Notes: generated by a model not told the origin, from the sequence alone. A stretch of 64,000 nucleotides of DNA from Sphingobacterium sp. SGG-5 (GCF_011043525.1 NZ_JAAKGO010000003.1:186001-250000), one strand, 5' to 3'. Numbered from the stretch's first letter, positions 1-10,165 are shown. Numbers and translations: made by a program.

Positions 1-130
1 CGAATGAAAGCATTTTCGGGTCGGCCTTATCCTGAATATCATCTCCTTTTTTGCTACAACTACCTAAGGTCAGTGCAGCAACTGCTATCAAAAGATAGGA
101 TTTGAATGTGTTTAACTGTTTCATATTCAT
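1..130 (-). CDS. Lipoprotein, N-terminal part only (cut by window edge)
   Basis: The reading frame runs leftward off the window and only about 43 N-terminal residues are visible. It starts with a short basic stretch, a hydrophobic segment and a lipobox ending LGSC, followed by a charged KKGDD stretch, so it is an exported lipoprotein. An ATG lies at 130 and a second in-frame ATG at 124; either could be the start. It lies 5 bp downstream of the M16 protease gene on the same strand, so it is probably the next gene of the ECF/FecR/SusCD operon. The function cannot be told from this fragment. Confidence 0.7.
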   Translation of the reverse strand, partial: MNMKQLNTFKSYLLIAVAALTLGSCSKKGDDIQDKADPKMLSF

Positions 131-135
131 CTTAT

Positions 136-2988
136 TTAATCATTTATGTTATTTATTTCTGTCTGTAATGTTGTCGTGTTTTCTTCTGCATTTGCCCGAT
201 TAGCCGGATACAATATGGCTGTAACCAGAGGAACTTCTTCTATCTGTTGCCGGATAAATGCTGCCAATAGGGGAGCGGTTATCATGTTGAGTCTTTCGTC
301 ATATTCGCCCAGAAATTGAAAGGAGTCTTCGCCATTGAACAAGGAGTTCCGGATATAGCTACTCCAGAACGAATCCTTTTGCCGGTTCAATTCCATTTCT
401 TTACGGAGATTACTCTTCACGTCTACCAATGTGGCAGCAAAACTTTCCGGTTTTTCCACCATCTGTTTTAAACGATTTTGGATGGTTCGGATCAATAACT
501 CGGCATCTTCGGGCTTACAGCTAAAACGAATACTAGTCCGCGCCAAAGCATTTGGATGCTGTGTCGCACTACCCGATACACCGATGCTGTATATCATACC
601 CATATCTTCCCGTAACTCTTTCAGCAATTGTGTACGGATGGCAGCCGTGGCCATATCAACTTGTAATCCATAATCATGATACGCTAACGGGACGTTGTTT
701 GTCTGATAGGTTAGCCATACAGTCGCTTTAGGAGTATCGCCCTGATTTCTTTCAAATTTTGTAGCTGCAACCGGAGGGGGACGGTTATACCGATATGCCG
801 TATCGATTGCACCTGTCGGCAATCCGCCGAGATAAGTCAATACCAATTCCCGCAACTGCTCATCTTGTGGATCTGCAATGACGATAAATGTAAACCCCGC
901 AGCCGGTCCAAAGGCTCGTTCGAAAACTGGGAGAATGCGATCCTGATATAACTCTTCACGGATTACCGTGTCTGTCACTTCTTGTGTGGTATAATCCTTA
1001 CCGTTCAACAAATACCCCAGATCCCTGCCGAAAATCGCTGCGGGGGTCTTATTCGTATGACGATAGGCGTCTATAGCTTTTTCTTTGACTTGCGTAAAAA
1101 TCGTACTATCCACCCGTGGCGCTGTCCATTTTAGATAGATAAGCTGAAATAAGGTCTCCATATCCCGTTGTTCGGCACTACCGGCAATACCCGAGCGGGT
1201 TTTATCAATAAGGAAGCGAACCGAAGCCGAGTTGCCTGTGAGGTAGTGGCTCAGCGATTCCCGATTGATATCGCCTGCGCCACTCAATGCGGTGATCTGA
1301 CCTGCATATAGACCAGTGATGTAATCGGTAGAATCTAAAGCGTATAGACCTCCCTTACGGAATCCGGTAACCGTGATACGGTCTCTTTCGACGACAGGCT
1401 TACGGAAGATGACCCGCACGCCATTGGAAAGCAGTAATTCTTCAGCGTCTATCTGTGCCTTTTGTTCGGCTTGGACTATGGTAGCCGGAGAGGGAATATC
1501 TTCAATTAGTGCATTCACCATATCGAGCGCTTTGTGATACCTGGGCTGCACGGTCTTTTGTGCCGTTTTAAACCACTTCAACACGTCGGTCTCGCTTGGC
1601 AATAGCGGGGCGATCTGGGTATATCCTGTCAGTAGATAGTAGGCTTTGTCCGGATCATAGTCGCGCTGAAATTCGCGTAACAAGGATACCGAGTCAACCT
1701 GATCGATTGTTTTTTGATACCAGCTGTATTCTTGCTGCGCTGAGATTATGGGTTGACCTTTATAAAAATCATCATACAGTTCATCCATCAATAACGATGA
1801 GGGCGTGGGCTTTGTGCTGTTGGCCTTACGCTGCAGAGCGGATTCGTAACTTTTCTTCACCGTAGCGATTTCATTGCTGTCGAAACCAAATTGCTCCAAC
1901 TGCGCCATATGGGAAGCAAACTCCCTTATGGAAGAGTCTGGTTTATCAGGATTTATCCCCACATTGGCGATAAGCAGGCGCTTAGCGTTTAGAAAACTGG
2001 ATAGCTGTACACTTCCCTTCGTGTAAGTCGGATTTTTAAAAGACAGGTCGTTAAATCGTCTTCGCAACAGCATGCGTAACAGATCTGTTTGTAGATATCT
2101 GCCATAATCTTTTTGACTCAAAACTGGCTTAGGGAGATCCAATAACCGGATAATGTTAAGTTCAGCCTTCCGTTCACCGTCGTTGATAATTTTCTTAAAC
2201 GTGCTCCTTTTGTAATTCGGTATAGGCCAATTTTTCGGTTTTTTCCGATTAGCCGGAAGGGAACTGAATTTCTCTTTAATGCGTTGTGTAACCCATGCTG
2301 CATCCACGTCTCCCGTCACCGCCACCGCCATCAATGATGGTGTGTACCAATCCCGGTAGTAGCTTCTGATCTGTTCTGCAGGCGCTCGTAATATTACTGC
2401 GGTATCGCCGATAACTTTGCGGTCAGCATACCGGGAGCCATTTAGCAGGGCATTTAGAAAGGCATCTTGTGTTTCTTCGCCCGCTGTCTTCCGGGACAAC
2501 CATTCCGAATAGATGACAGAACGTTCTTTTTCAATTTCCACGCTGTCCAATGACAGTCCTCCCGCCCAATCGGCGAGGATAGTCAAGGTCTGATTGACCA
2601 GTGTAGTATCCTTTGATGGCAACTGCAATTTGTATACGGTTTCATTATAGGACGTATGTGCATTGAGATCTTTTCCGAATTTTGCCCCTTGTTGTTCCAG
2701 AAAACGGATCAACGAGTCGGCTGGAAAATGCTTAGATCCGTTGAAGGCCATATGTTCCAAAAAGTGGGCGAGGCCACGCTGTGCTTCCAGCTCACCAAGC
2801 GATCCAGTTTTTAGGAAAAGTCGATATACGGCCTCACCAGCCGGATAAGAGTTTGCACGGACATAATATGTCATTCCGTTTTTCAATGTTCCTTTTATTA
2901 AGGGAGATACAACGGACTGTGCAATAGCCTGTGGTAGTACAAAGAAACTGATGTAACTCCATATTAATATGTGCCCGATTTTGTACAT
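136..2988 (-). CDS. Periplasmic M16-family zinc protease (insulinase/PqqL-like)
   Basis: A 950-residue secreted metallopeptidase with a signal peptide ending AIAQ near residue 24. The inverted zinc motif HFLEH is at residues 75-79 (GLAHFLEHMAFNG), and the downstream acidic helix EIEKERSVIYSEW near 151-163 should give the third zinc ligand. The length fits two M16 halves, an active N-terminal half and a catalytically silent C-terminal half. It is the sixth gene of a minus-strand operon, with 5-bp spacing to the lipoprotein genes on both sides. Family members cut peptides up to small-protein size. Placed after a SusC/SusD pair it may process an imported or surface peptide; that role is inferred from context. 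Confidence 0.93.
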   Translation of the reverse strand: MYKIGHILIWSYISFFVLPQAIAQSVVSPLIKGTLKNGMTYYVRANSYPAGEAVYRLFLKTGSLGELEAQRGLAHFLEHMAFNGSKHFPADSLIRFLEQQGAKFGKDLNAHTSYNETVYKLQLPSKDTTLVNQTLTILADWAGGLSLDSVEIEKERSVIYSEWLSRKTAGEETQDAFLNALLNGSRYADRKVIGDTAVILRAPAEQIRSYYRDWYTPSLMAVAVTGDVDAAWVTQRIKEKFSSLPANRKKPKNWPIPNYKRSTFKKIINDGERKAELNIIRLLDLPKPVLSQKDYGRYLQTDLLRMLLRRRFNDLSFKNPTYTKGSVQLSSFLNAKRLLIANVGINPDKPDSSIREFASHMAQLEQFGFDSNEIATVKKSYESALQRKANSTKPTPSSLLMDELYDDFYKGQPIISAQQEYSWYQKTIDQVDSVSLLREFQRDYDPDKAYYLLTGYTQIAPLLPSETDVLKWFKTAQKTVQPRYHKALDMVNALIEDIPSPATIVQAEQKAQIDAEELLLSNGVRVIFRKPVVERDRITVTGFRKGGLYALDSTDYITGLYAGQITALSGAGDINRESLSHYLTGNSASVRFLIDKTRSGIAGSAEQRDMETLFQLIYLKWTAPRVDSTIFTQVKEKAIDAYRHTNKTPAAIFGRDLGYLLNGKDYTTQEVTDTVIREELYQDRILPVFERAFGPAAGFTFIVIADPQDEQLRELVLTYLGGLPTGAIDTAYRYNRPPPVAATKFERNQGDTPKATVWLTYQTNNVPLAYHDYGLQVDMATAAIRTQLLKELREDMGMIYSIGVSGSATQHPNALARTSIRFSCKPEDAELLIRTIQNRLKQMVEKPESFAATLVDVKSNLRKEMELNRQKDSFWSSYIRNSLFNGEDSFQFLGEYDERLNMITAPLLAAFIRQQIEEVPLVTAILYPANRANAEENTTTLQTEINNIND

Positions 2989-2993
2989 CTTTA

Positions 2994-3458
2994 TTATTTT
3001 ACTTTTGTGATAATAAATTTTTTCTGAAGTTGATCTGGTCCCGGTAAACCCAATGTAATTCCCTGATTGTTGCTGACAAGTTCAATAGTCAATGTATTAT
3101 CTTTATTGGCGTCTAATGCCGGATTAGCGATCCAGCGTACCCGTATCGGCATGTCGTAAATTCCCGGCAGAAAGATCAAGGTATTGCCTGGTGTTACCAT
3201 TTCATAATCCACACCTTCCCTTAAGCCATTTCCGGCTGTGACCTGAAAGTTGACTTCCAAGTTTTCCGTCAATGGCCTCGAACTGAGATAAATGTTATAC
3301 GTCCGGATCGAATTGGCCATATAGTTCACAGTCTCCGAAGACGAATTGTTGCTCATAATATGCAGAAATGGTTGGTCAAAGGGCTTCTGTTCTTCCTTTC
3401 CGCACGCTGTCCAAAATAGCATGATCCATGCCGTACTGTATAATAGTATTCTTCTCAT
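2994..3458 (-). CDS. SusD-linked small lipoprotein
   Basis: A 154-residue protein with an N-terminal hydrophobic segment and lipobox WTAC, so it is lipid-anchored. The rest reads as alternating beta strands (YNIYLSSRPLTENLEVNFQV, NTLTIELVSNNQGITLG), like the small beta-sandwich lipoproteins of the DUF4843/Calx-beta-like kind that often follow SusD genes. I recognise the style of the family, not a specific function. It lies 10 bp downstream of susD and 5 bp upstream of the M16 protease gene, so it is almost certainly co-transcribed. A surface accessory role beside the SusCD transporter is likely. Confidence 0.75.
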   Translation of the reverse strand: MRRILLYSTAWIMLFWTACGKEEQKPFDQPFLHIMSNNSSSETVNYMANSIRTYNIYLSSRPLTENLEVNFQVTAGNGLREGVDYEMVTPGNTLIFLPGIYDMPIRVRWIANPALDANKDNTLTIELVSNNQGITLGLPGPDQLQKKFIITKVK

Positions 3459-3468
3459 TGCTGTATTA

Positions 3469-4953
3469 TTAATTATTCACCGTCGGGTTGGGTTCCATAT
3501 TCGGGTTAGCATCCAGCTCCCGTTGCGGAATGGGTAATATAAAATAGTCACTCGGATAAGTCAGTTCCTGAACGGTCGAGGTCGTTGTTGCATCCCGTAC
3601 AAGGTTCTGCTTCCTTCGCGTTATATCGAACAGCCGGTGTCCCTCCAAGGCTAATTCACGCAGGCGTTCCTGATAGACGATGTTGGTCATCGCATTCAGA
3701 TCCGATTCAGGTAAAGTAATACCAGACGACGTTGTGCCAAGAGCCCGTGCTTGTATTGCCTTGATGTCGGCCGCAGCTTGTTCGGGTTGCTTTTTCCCAA
3801 TGTAAGCTTCCGCCCGGTTGAGATACATTTCCGATGTCCGTAAGATCAACGGGTTGACATGTTGCTTACCTTTTTCAGTCGATGTCTGCACAGCATCGAA
3901 CTTGCGCGTCACAAAGTAGAAACCGGGTCCTACGTCTATCTTTAAGAGCAAATTAGTCTTGCGTATATCATCCTCGTCTTCATAGCTGTTCAAAAGCTTG
4001 TTAGCGGGTGTGCCTGAAGGGTAGCCCACCGTTTCTGCGGAAACCCGAAAATTATAGAACCCGAAAATGCTCGAACCCTTATCTTCGCCGTTCAACCGAA
4101 AGATAGTTTCGGTTTCCGGTCCTGTCAGATTAAAGAACATGTCAGTATAGGCATCACCTTGTGCCAAAGGTAACTCTTTGATAACCTCTCCGGCATAATA
4201 AATAGTTTGATCCCAGTCTTCCATATAGAGATAGACCCTGGACAATAGCGCCTGTACAGCTTCTTTCGAGACAAAATAAGGTCGTTGCTTGGCGCTGCGC
4301 CATATGGGGGTGCTGTTGTAAATCCGTTCAGCTTCTTTGAGGTCGTTAAGAATAAATTCATACACTTTTCCAACGGACTGCCGTGAAACGTTATCATCAG
4401 GGCTCGGCGTCTGTGATAAGATCGGGACACCTAGATGTGTAGCGCCTGCTGTATACGTATAAGGCTGAGCATAGGCTCTGCAAAGATCAAAATGCCCCAG
4501 TGCCCGCAGAAATAATAATTCGGCTTTGTAGATATCCAGTTCGTTTCTGTTCGCCGGAAACTTCTCTTTCAGCGAAGGAATATAAAATAGGGCATTGTTC
4601 ACATTAGCAAGTGCAGCCAATATATCCGACCATATTTTTGCCGATGGTGCTGCTTCCTGATCTGGAATGGAGCTAAAATTATAGATATTGATCTGTCCCT
4701 CATTGATCAGCGATAAATCAGGATTTAGGAGATCGCCTGCCAATTCCGGATAGATATAAAAATGACTGGAATAATAATCGTATGTTTTGGCATATGCTCC
4801 AGGAATAGCGGCCCGGATACCGTCCATATCCGAAAAAAGGACCGGGATAGTCGTCTGTCCTACAGGCATGACATTCAAAAACTTCTTACACCCACTGAAG
4901 CTGAGTAGTAGCAGGGCGAAAAGGCCATATCGTGTTATCTTTTGTGTGTTCAT
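3469..4953 (-). CDS. SusD/RagB-family substrate-binding lipoprotein
   Basis: A 494-residue lipoprotein with lipobox SFSGC, followed by KKFLNVMPVGQTT, the usual SusD start. The central helical (TPR-like) repeats are visible, for example ELLFLRALGHFDLCRAYAQPY and AVQALLSRVYLYMEDWDQTIYYA. The C-terminus has the typical YQERLRELALEGHRLFDITRR stretch and an ILPIPQRELDANPNM ending. SusD proteins sit on the outer membrane as a lid over the SusC transporter and capture ligand. The gene follows susC by 12 bp. With an ECF/FecR pair upstream and a protease downstream, the ligand could be a peptide or chelate as well as a glycan. Confidence 0.95.
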   Translation of the reverse strand: MNTQKITRYGLFALLLLSFSGCKKFLNVMPVGQTTIPVLFSDMDGIRAAIPGAYAKTYDYYSSHFYIYPELAGDLLNPDLSLINEGQINIYNFSSIPDQEAAPSAKIWSDILAALANVNNALFYIPSLKEKFPANRNELDIYKAELLFLRALGHFDLCRAYAQPYTYTAGATHLGVPILSQTPSPDDNVSRQSVGKVYEFILNDLKEAERIYNSTPIWRSAKQRPYFVSKEAVQALLSRVYLYMEDWDQTIYYAGEVIKELPLAQGDAYTDMFFNLTGPETETIFRLNGEDKGSSIFGFYNFRVSAETVGYPSGTPANKLLNSYEDEDDIRKTNLLLKIDVGPGFYFVTRKFDAVQTSTEKGKQHVNPLILRTSEMYLNRAEAYIGKKQPEQAAADIKAIQARALGTTSSGITLPESDLNAMTNIVYQERLRELALEGHRLFDITRRKQNLVRDATTTSTVQELTYPSDYFILPIPQRELDANPNMEPNPTVNN

Positions 4954-4965
4954 GTTGTTGCTTAC

Positions 4966-7900
4966 TTAGAGTTTTATATTTAGTCCTGCAGAAACGGTTG
5001 TTTCCATCGGATACCCCGACATGGTTTGCTTGTAAGAATTTCTATCCGCTTTGTCATAAGGAGTCCACACGCCGAGGTTGTCGGCGAGCAGGGAAACACT
5101 TGCTCCCTTCAATCCGATCCTTTGTGTCCATGTTTCTGAAAGCTCGTAGGTCAGATATATGTTCTTCAACCGAATAGAGGACGCATTCTGCAAATATCTG
5201 GTCGAGTTCATCGTGGAGCTCGCGTTCGTGAGTTGCCACAAGGGCTTCGGTGATAAAGCGAGATCGCCTGGTTTCTGCCACCGATCCAGTTGGTTTACCG
5301 ACTGGTTGCTTTCCATGAGATTTAGTCCGTCGGAAGAGGCATCACGTCCAAACGAGGTAAATTGGTATCCGCCTGCAGAGTAGACCGCTAAAAAGCTTAA
5401 TGTCCAGTCTTTGTATTGGAATGTGTTTGTAAGGCCTCCGTAAAACCATGGGGTAGAATTTTTGTTGGGTACCCGGTTCGCATTGTTATAAGTCCGGGTT
5501 ACATTGCCGTTGATATCGTACCAGAGCGGTGCGCCATCCCGTGGATCGACACCGGCCCATTGTACAAGAAAATACGTGCCGAGATCATAGCCCTCCATCC
5601 AAATCGTCCGGTCTCTGGTCTGCGGGATTCCTTGATAAAGTTCAAGCAGCTTGTTTTCATTCCTTGAAATATTAGCTGTGGTGCGCCAGCTGAAGTCTTT
5701 TCGCTGGATATTGATGGTTTCGATGTTCATTTCTATTCCTCGGTTTTGTGTCGAGCCTATATTCCGACTCACCCGGGTATCACCGGTCGTTCTCGATACA
5801 TCCTGCTCCTGCAGGAGATCGACGGTCTTTTTGTAGTAGACATCCACATCCACATCCACTCGGTTACCGAAATTAGCGCGTAAGCCTATATTCGTCATGT
5901 AAGATTGCTCCCAACTTAACTTACGGTTCCACACGCTAGCCATGGTAGAGCCGCTTTGACCGGCGTAATTGCTCGACGTTCCGTATGTGTATAAACCCTG
6001 TGCACGTAGATTGCCCAATCGAGAGTTACCCAATGTGCCATAAGAGGCTTTGAGTTTCAAGACTTTTAACAGGTCACTTTGGAAGAAATCTTCATTGTGA
6101 ATGTTCCAGGACGAACCTATAGACCAGAAATTTCCCCATTGCGAATCTTCCCCGAAATCTGAGTTGCCATCTGAACGCCAGTTCAGGTTAAGATAATATT
6201 TGCTATCGTAATTGTATCCCCCCTGACCAAAGAAGGAAGAACGCCGGACTCTGTTGGATGAGCTGCTGCCATTCTCGCGCACAGCGGCATAGGAAATTTC
6301 CTTGATATGATCGTTGGCAAAGCCATTTCCATAGGCAGATAAACTCTTGTTATCTTGAGAGCTGGCTTCAAACCCCAATAATGCCGTCACACCATGCTTT
6401 CCAAATTGTCGGTTGTAATTCAGTCGCTCAATGACAGACCACAGCAAGAAGTTAGCATGTGCGCGCGTAGCGTAACCCCGAGGCTCACCCTGCAAACTAA
6501 TGCCAGACCAATTGCTTCTTGCTTGGTACATTTCTTCGTGACTGCTTTGGATATTGGCGCCCAGTTGGCTGGTGAATTTTAGACCAGGTACAATCTGATA
6601 ATCCAAGAGAAGGTTATTCACAGAATAGAAGCCGCGTTGCACATAGTCATTTTCTTCACGTTCAGCTACGCTATTGAAAAATTTACGGGAGACGACACTA
6701 GGTACGAAATCGCCTGTTGTAGCGTCCTGAAGCGGAAGTATCCGATCATACCAAAGCCGCATTGACCCATCTTCGTTGTAAGGAGCGAGAATAGGTAATG
6801 TTGCATAGAAATCTGTACTGGGATTAAAAATATCGTTTACATTATACGAACCTGACATCTGTAGTCCTAGGTTCAGCTTATCTGTGATCTTGAAGTCGAT
6901 ATTACTGCGCAACGAAAAACGATCTTGCTGATTGCCCTTTATAGTGGACTGATTCGTGAAGTACTCGCCTGATACAAAATAGTCCACAGCCTCCGTGCCA
7001 CCGCGGATATTGATGTTATTTTGCGAATAGATACCTGTACCGTAGTATACGTCATACCAGTCCGTGTTTGTTGCACTGTAAGCATTGTTTGGAAGATCCT
7101 GATACGGAAAAAAAGCCATATTATTACTTGGTACATTTAAGTAAGATTCACGAGCAAGCTCCATATATTGTTCTGCATCTAATACTTTAAACCGCGTGGA
7201 GTTGTTGATCTGTGCCAAGCCATATCGCGAGGTAACGCTGAGTGATGGTGCACTCTTGGTACCTTTCTTTGTTGTAATCAATATGACACCATTCGCACCG
7301 TCTGCCCCGTAGATGGAGGCCATAGTGGCATCTTTTAAAACCGTAATGCTCTCTATATCATCTGGATTGAGGTAGGAGAGTGGACTTACCGCGGTGTTCA
7401 TGCCCGGAATCATATTAGTACGGTCACCTGTAAATACCCGGATACCATCCACGATCCACAGCGGTTCGTTGGAAGCAGATAATGATGCTGTTCCGCGTAC
7501 ACGTAGATTCATGCGTGGACGTGTGCTGCTCGCCTGATCGGTGTTAAAGTCCACCTGTAGACCCGGAACCAACCCTTCCAGCATTTTATCCACACGTTGT
7601 GCGGGTAGGTTTTTAATCTGTTCGCTGTTTACCTGAAAGGCACTCCCCACCATATCCATGCGCTTTTGAATAGTTCCATATCCCCCAACAATGACTGTTT
7701 CTTCCAATATGTTATCTGCTGGGGCAAGCTGTACGTCCACTATGTTTTGTGTACCTAGCGTGACTTCTCGTGCAACCATACCAACGTACGAGAAAACCAG
7801 CACAGGGCTGGTTAGAGAGGAGGGGATGGTTATTTCGTATCGGCCTTGATCGCCTGTTTGAGCCACACTCCCAGGCGCCTCCTTGACATAAATCGTCGCA

Positions 7901-8331
7901 CCTGCTAAAGGAACACCTGAGTCATTAAGCACCCGGCCTTTGATTATTCGCTCTTGTTGACTGTTCAAAGCATTCGTTTTTCGGTTCTGTGTTTCAGCTT
8001 TGCGCACGATGATGACCTTGTCGTCGATTTCATACCGTAGCCCGGTGGATTTAAAAAGTTGAGCTAAGACAAGATCAAGGCTTTGATCTTTTACATCTAA
8101 TTTGCCTGAGCGCAGATTTTTGACCTCCTCCTTCTTGTAGAGAAAAGTGTATCCGCTCTGTTTTTCCAATTGTGTGAAGACCGTTTCCAAGGATAGGCCA
8201 GTAACCGAAAGGCTTATTTTTACACGAGCTATCGGTTGAGCACTTGCCAATAGCGGGTAATCCACCAAAACGAGCAAAGTAGCCAGTAAACAAGTTGTCT
8301 TCAGAATTTGTGTTAAAAATCGATGATTCAT
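4966..8331 (-). CDS. SusC/RagA TonB-dependent outer-membrane transporter with STN signalling domain
   Basis: A 1121-residue TonB-linked porin. Domains in order: signal peptide (about 1-32); secretin/TonB short N-terminal (STN) domain (about 36-110, LSLETVFTQLEKQSGYTF); a carboxypeptidase-regulatory-like beta domain (about 128-215, IIKGRVLNDSGVPLAGATIYV); the plug (about 220-355, with LWIVDGIRV and SITVLKDATMASIYGADGANG); then a 22-strand beta-barrel. The STN domain is the part that signals to a FecR anti-sigma factor, and fecR lies directly upstream (15 bp). This is therefore a transporter that reports substrate binding to the ECF sigma factor of its own operon. The substrate is unknown. Confidence 0.96.
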   Translation of the reverse strand: MNHRFLTQILKTTCLLATLLVLVDYPLLASAQPIARVKISLSVTGLSLETVFTQLEKQSGYTFLYKKEEVKNLRSGKLDVKDQSLDLVLAQLFKSTGLRYEIDDKVIIVRKAETQNRKTNALNSQQERIIKGRVLNDSGVPLAGATIYVKEAPGSVAQTGDQGRYEITIPSSLTSPVLVFSYVGMVAREVTLGTQNIVDVQLAPADNILEETVIVGGYGTIQKRMDMVGSAFQVNSEQIKNLPAQRVDKMLEGLVPGLQVDFNTDQASSTRPRMNLRVRGTASLSASNEPLWIVDGIRVFTGDRTNMIPGMNTAVSPLSYLNPDDIESITVLKDATMASIYGADGANGVILITTKKGTKSAPSLSVTSRYGLAQINNSTRFKVLDAEQYMELARESYLNVPSNNMAFFPYQDLPNNAYSATNTDWYDVYYGTGIYSQNNINIRGGTEAVDYFVSGEYFTNQSTIKGNQQDRFSLRSNIDFKITDKLNLGLQMSGSYNVNDIFNPSTDFYATLPILAPYNEDGSMRLWYDRILPLQDATTGDFVPSVVSRKFFNSVAEREENDYVQRGFYSVNNLLLDYQIVPGLKFTSQLGANIQSSHEEMYQARSNWSGISLQGEPRGYATRAHANFLLWSVIERLNYNRQFGKHGVTALLGFEASSQDNKSLSAYGNGFANDHIKEISYAAVRENGSSSSNRVRRSSFFGQGGYNYDSKYYLNLNWRSDGNSDFGEDSQWGNFWSIGSSWNIHNEDFFQSDLLKVLKLKASYGTLGNSRLGNLRAQGLYTYGTSSNYAGQSGSTMASVWNRKLSWEQSYMTNIGLRANFGNRVDVDVDVYYKKTVDLLQEQDVSRTTGDTRVSRNIGSTQNRGIEMNIETINIQRKDFSWRTTANISRNENKLLELYQGIPQTRDRTIWMEGYDLGTYFLVQWAGVDPRDGAPLWYDINGNVTRTYNNANRVPNKNSTPWFYGGLTNTFQYKDWTLSFLAVYSAGGYQFTSFGRDASSDGLNLMESNQSVNQLDRWQKPGDLALSPKPLWQLTNASSTMNSTRYLQNASSIRLKNIYLTYELSETWTQRIGLKGASVSLLADNLGVWTPYDKADRNSYKQTMSGYPMETTVSAGLNIKL

Positions 8332-8346
8332 TATATACAGGTATTA

Positions 8347-9525
8347 TTAATCTTGAGGAGTATTTTTTATTTGCTTGGCCAAAATCTGATTTCCAAAGGA
8401 TTCAAATTGAATATCACCTAGCTTTTCAAACTTTCGTAATACATCTTGGACATCGGAATAGAGTAAGATTTTTCCGCTGGCCGATACTTTATGTAGAGAT
8501 GGTTCTGCCAATGCGATTTCTAGGTTGTACCAACGACCGACTTGGCGCAGTATTTCATCCATCGGCCTATTATCAAATGCTAGCCAACCGTCTTTCCAAT
8601 TTGCGGCTATCTCAGGGTTTACCGAGGAGACTACCGTTCTATTTGTTGTTTGGTCGTAGTTGGCTTGATTTCCCGGCTGGAGGAATAATTCCTTTTCTGA
8701 GTCCTGTGTTTTCAGTGAAATTCGACCCTCTATAAGTGTGGTATAATGGATAGGTTCATCGCGATAGGCTTTTACATTGAACACTGTGCCGTATACACGT
8801 ATTTGTTGTTGGCCCACCTTTACGACAAATTGTTTTGTCGGCATAGGAGTAACCTCAAAAAAGGCCTCGCCTTCTAACTGTACCTCCCGGTCGTTGACCC
8901 CGAAAGAAGCGGGGAAAGAAAGAGTTGAGCCAGCATTAAGAAATACTTTAGAACCATCGGAAAGAATGACCTGATATTTTTTCTTATAAGGTACAATGAT
9001 TTTGTGCATCGCGGAAGACTGCGTTTTCTGGAGTGCCTGAATACTCAGAATACCGTTGTCTCCTGTAAATTCCGTTTCGTTGGCCTGAAGAAAAGATAAG
9101 GTATCTGTCCGGATCCGTTCCCCCGTTGCTAAAACTAATTGTACGCCTTCCGTTGTGTCTTGTTGCGTAATAAGAATTTCGTGCGCTGTATCGACAGGTA
9201 ACAGAAAAAAGCGGTATAATATCGCTGCCATAGCGACTAAGGCTATACTTGCCGCAATCCATCTATAATAAACCCGTGAAAGACGTTTTGGTGGATAAAC
9301 ATGCTCCAAAGCTTGAGCGTAGGCTTGCTTCGTGTCAAATTCAGCCAACCGTTGGAGCTCCTGACTGACCAACTCGGGGTTGTTCAGCTCTTCTATAAGG
9401 ACTTTTAACTTCGGATCGGCCGTTATCTCTTTCTCCAATGCATCCTGTTCCGTCTGATTTAGCTCATCGGTATGGTATAAAAATATTTTTTCCGCAAGTT
9501 TAAACGGATCCTTCTCATTAGCCAT
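8347..9525 (-). CDS. FecR-family anti-sigma factor
   Basis: About 392 residues. A cytoplasmic N-terminal part is followed by one membrane segment near residues 90-110 (WIAASIALVAMAAILYRFF), then the periplasmic FecR domain (KYQVILSDGSKVFLNAGSTLSFP) and a C-terminal DUF4974-type domain (FDNRPMDEILRQVGRWYNLEI). I chose the ATG at 9525 (MANEKDPFKL) because the cytoplasmic domain normally starts there; an upstream in-frame ATG would add ten residues. It lies between the ECF sigma gene and the STN-bearing SusC. Known members hold the sigma factor inactive until the SusC/FecA STN domain touches the periplasmic part. Confidence 0.93.
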   Translation of the reverse strand: MANEKDPFKLAEKIFLYHTDELNQTEQDALEKEITADPKLKVLIEELNNPELVSQELQRLAEFDTKQAYAQALEHVYPPKRLSRVYYRWIAASIALVAMAAILYRFFLLPVDTAHEILITQQDTTEGVQLVLATGERIRTDTLSFLQANETEFTGDNGILSIQALQKTQSSAMHKIIVPYKKKYQVILSDGSKVFLNAGSTLSFPASFGVNDREVQLEGEAFFEVTPMPTKQFVVKVGQQQIRVYGTVFNVKAYRDEPIHYTTLIEGRISLKTQDSEKELFLQPGNQANYDQTTNRTVVSSVNPEIAANWKDGWLAFDNRPMDEILRQVGRWYNLEIALAEPSLHKVSASGKILLYSDVQDVLRKFEKLGDIQFESFGNQILAKQIKNTPQD

Positions 9526-9595
9526 TTTGGAGGTGTTTATGGTGTAAACAAACAACTCTTCAAAAAGGATTAGTGGATATTGAAGTTTTTTATAT

Positions 9596-10165
9596 TTATT
9601 GGAAAGTTTCCCAAAGGATCAATGCTACTAATGGGTATAGATCTTTTAATGTGTGTTGTAAAGCTTTTTTTGCGTTATTTTTATGTACTTTAACTGTATT
9701 AATGCTAATGGACAATAGCGCTGCTATTTCCGGATTAGACTTTTGTTCCAGGAAGGCCAGTTTAAACACCTGCGCTGTTTTATCCGGCAACAAGGATACC
9801 GCATCTAGAATACGTTTGTACAGCTCCGCTTTCACAATGGTGTGAAAGTGATCGTCTTGGAGGTAAATTTCGGGGTTTCGGTCCGCCAATCCTTTCAATA
9901 TCCGGGAATGATTAGATTCCGCGTTCAATTCGTTGACCGCGGCATTACGTACGCTTTTAAAAAGATAATTACGGATGTGTTGAAGATCCGTAAACTCCAT
10001 TTTTTCCTGCCAAAGTTTCACAAGTACCGATTGGACAACATCCTGAGCCTTTTGTCGATCGTCTAAGATGGTATCTGCAAAATAACAAAGCGATTGGTAG
10101 AAACGTTCATAAATGAACTCCCACCTTTTTTTCTCATCCTGTAAATGGTTAAAGTCGATTTGCAT
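9596..10165 (-). CDS. ECF RNA polymerase sigma factor (FecI-like)
   Basis: A 189-residue sigma-70 of the extracytoplasmic-function group. Region 2 is seen as FYQSLCYFADTILDDRQKAQDVVQSV and VLVKLWQEK. Region 4 is seen as LLPDKTAQVFKLAFLEQ plus the helix-turn-helix SNPEIAALLSISINTVKVHKNNA. The start is set at ATG 10165 (MQIDFNHLQDEKK); a longer frame to 10243 adds 26 residues not typical of the family. It is the first gene of the minus-strand operon, followed after 70 bp by fecR. It probably drives this operon in response to the SusC substrate. Confidence 0.92.
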   Translation of the reverse strand: MQIDFNHLQDEKKRWEFIYERFYQSLCYFADTILDDRQKAQDVVQSVLVKLWQEKMEFTDLQHIRNYLFKSVRNAAVNELNAESNHSRILKGLADRNPEIYLQDDHFHTIVKAELYKRILDAVSLLPDKTAQVFKLAFLEQKSNPEIAALLSISINTVKVHKNNAKKALQHTLKDLYPLVALILWETFQ

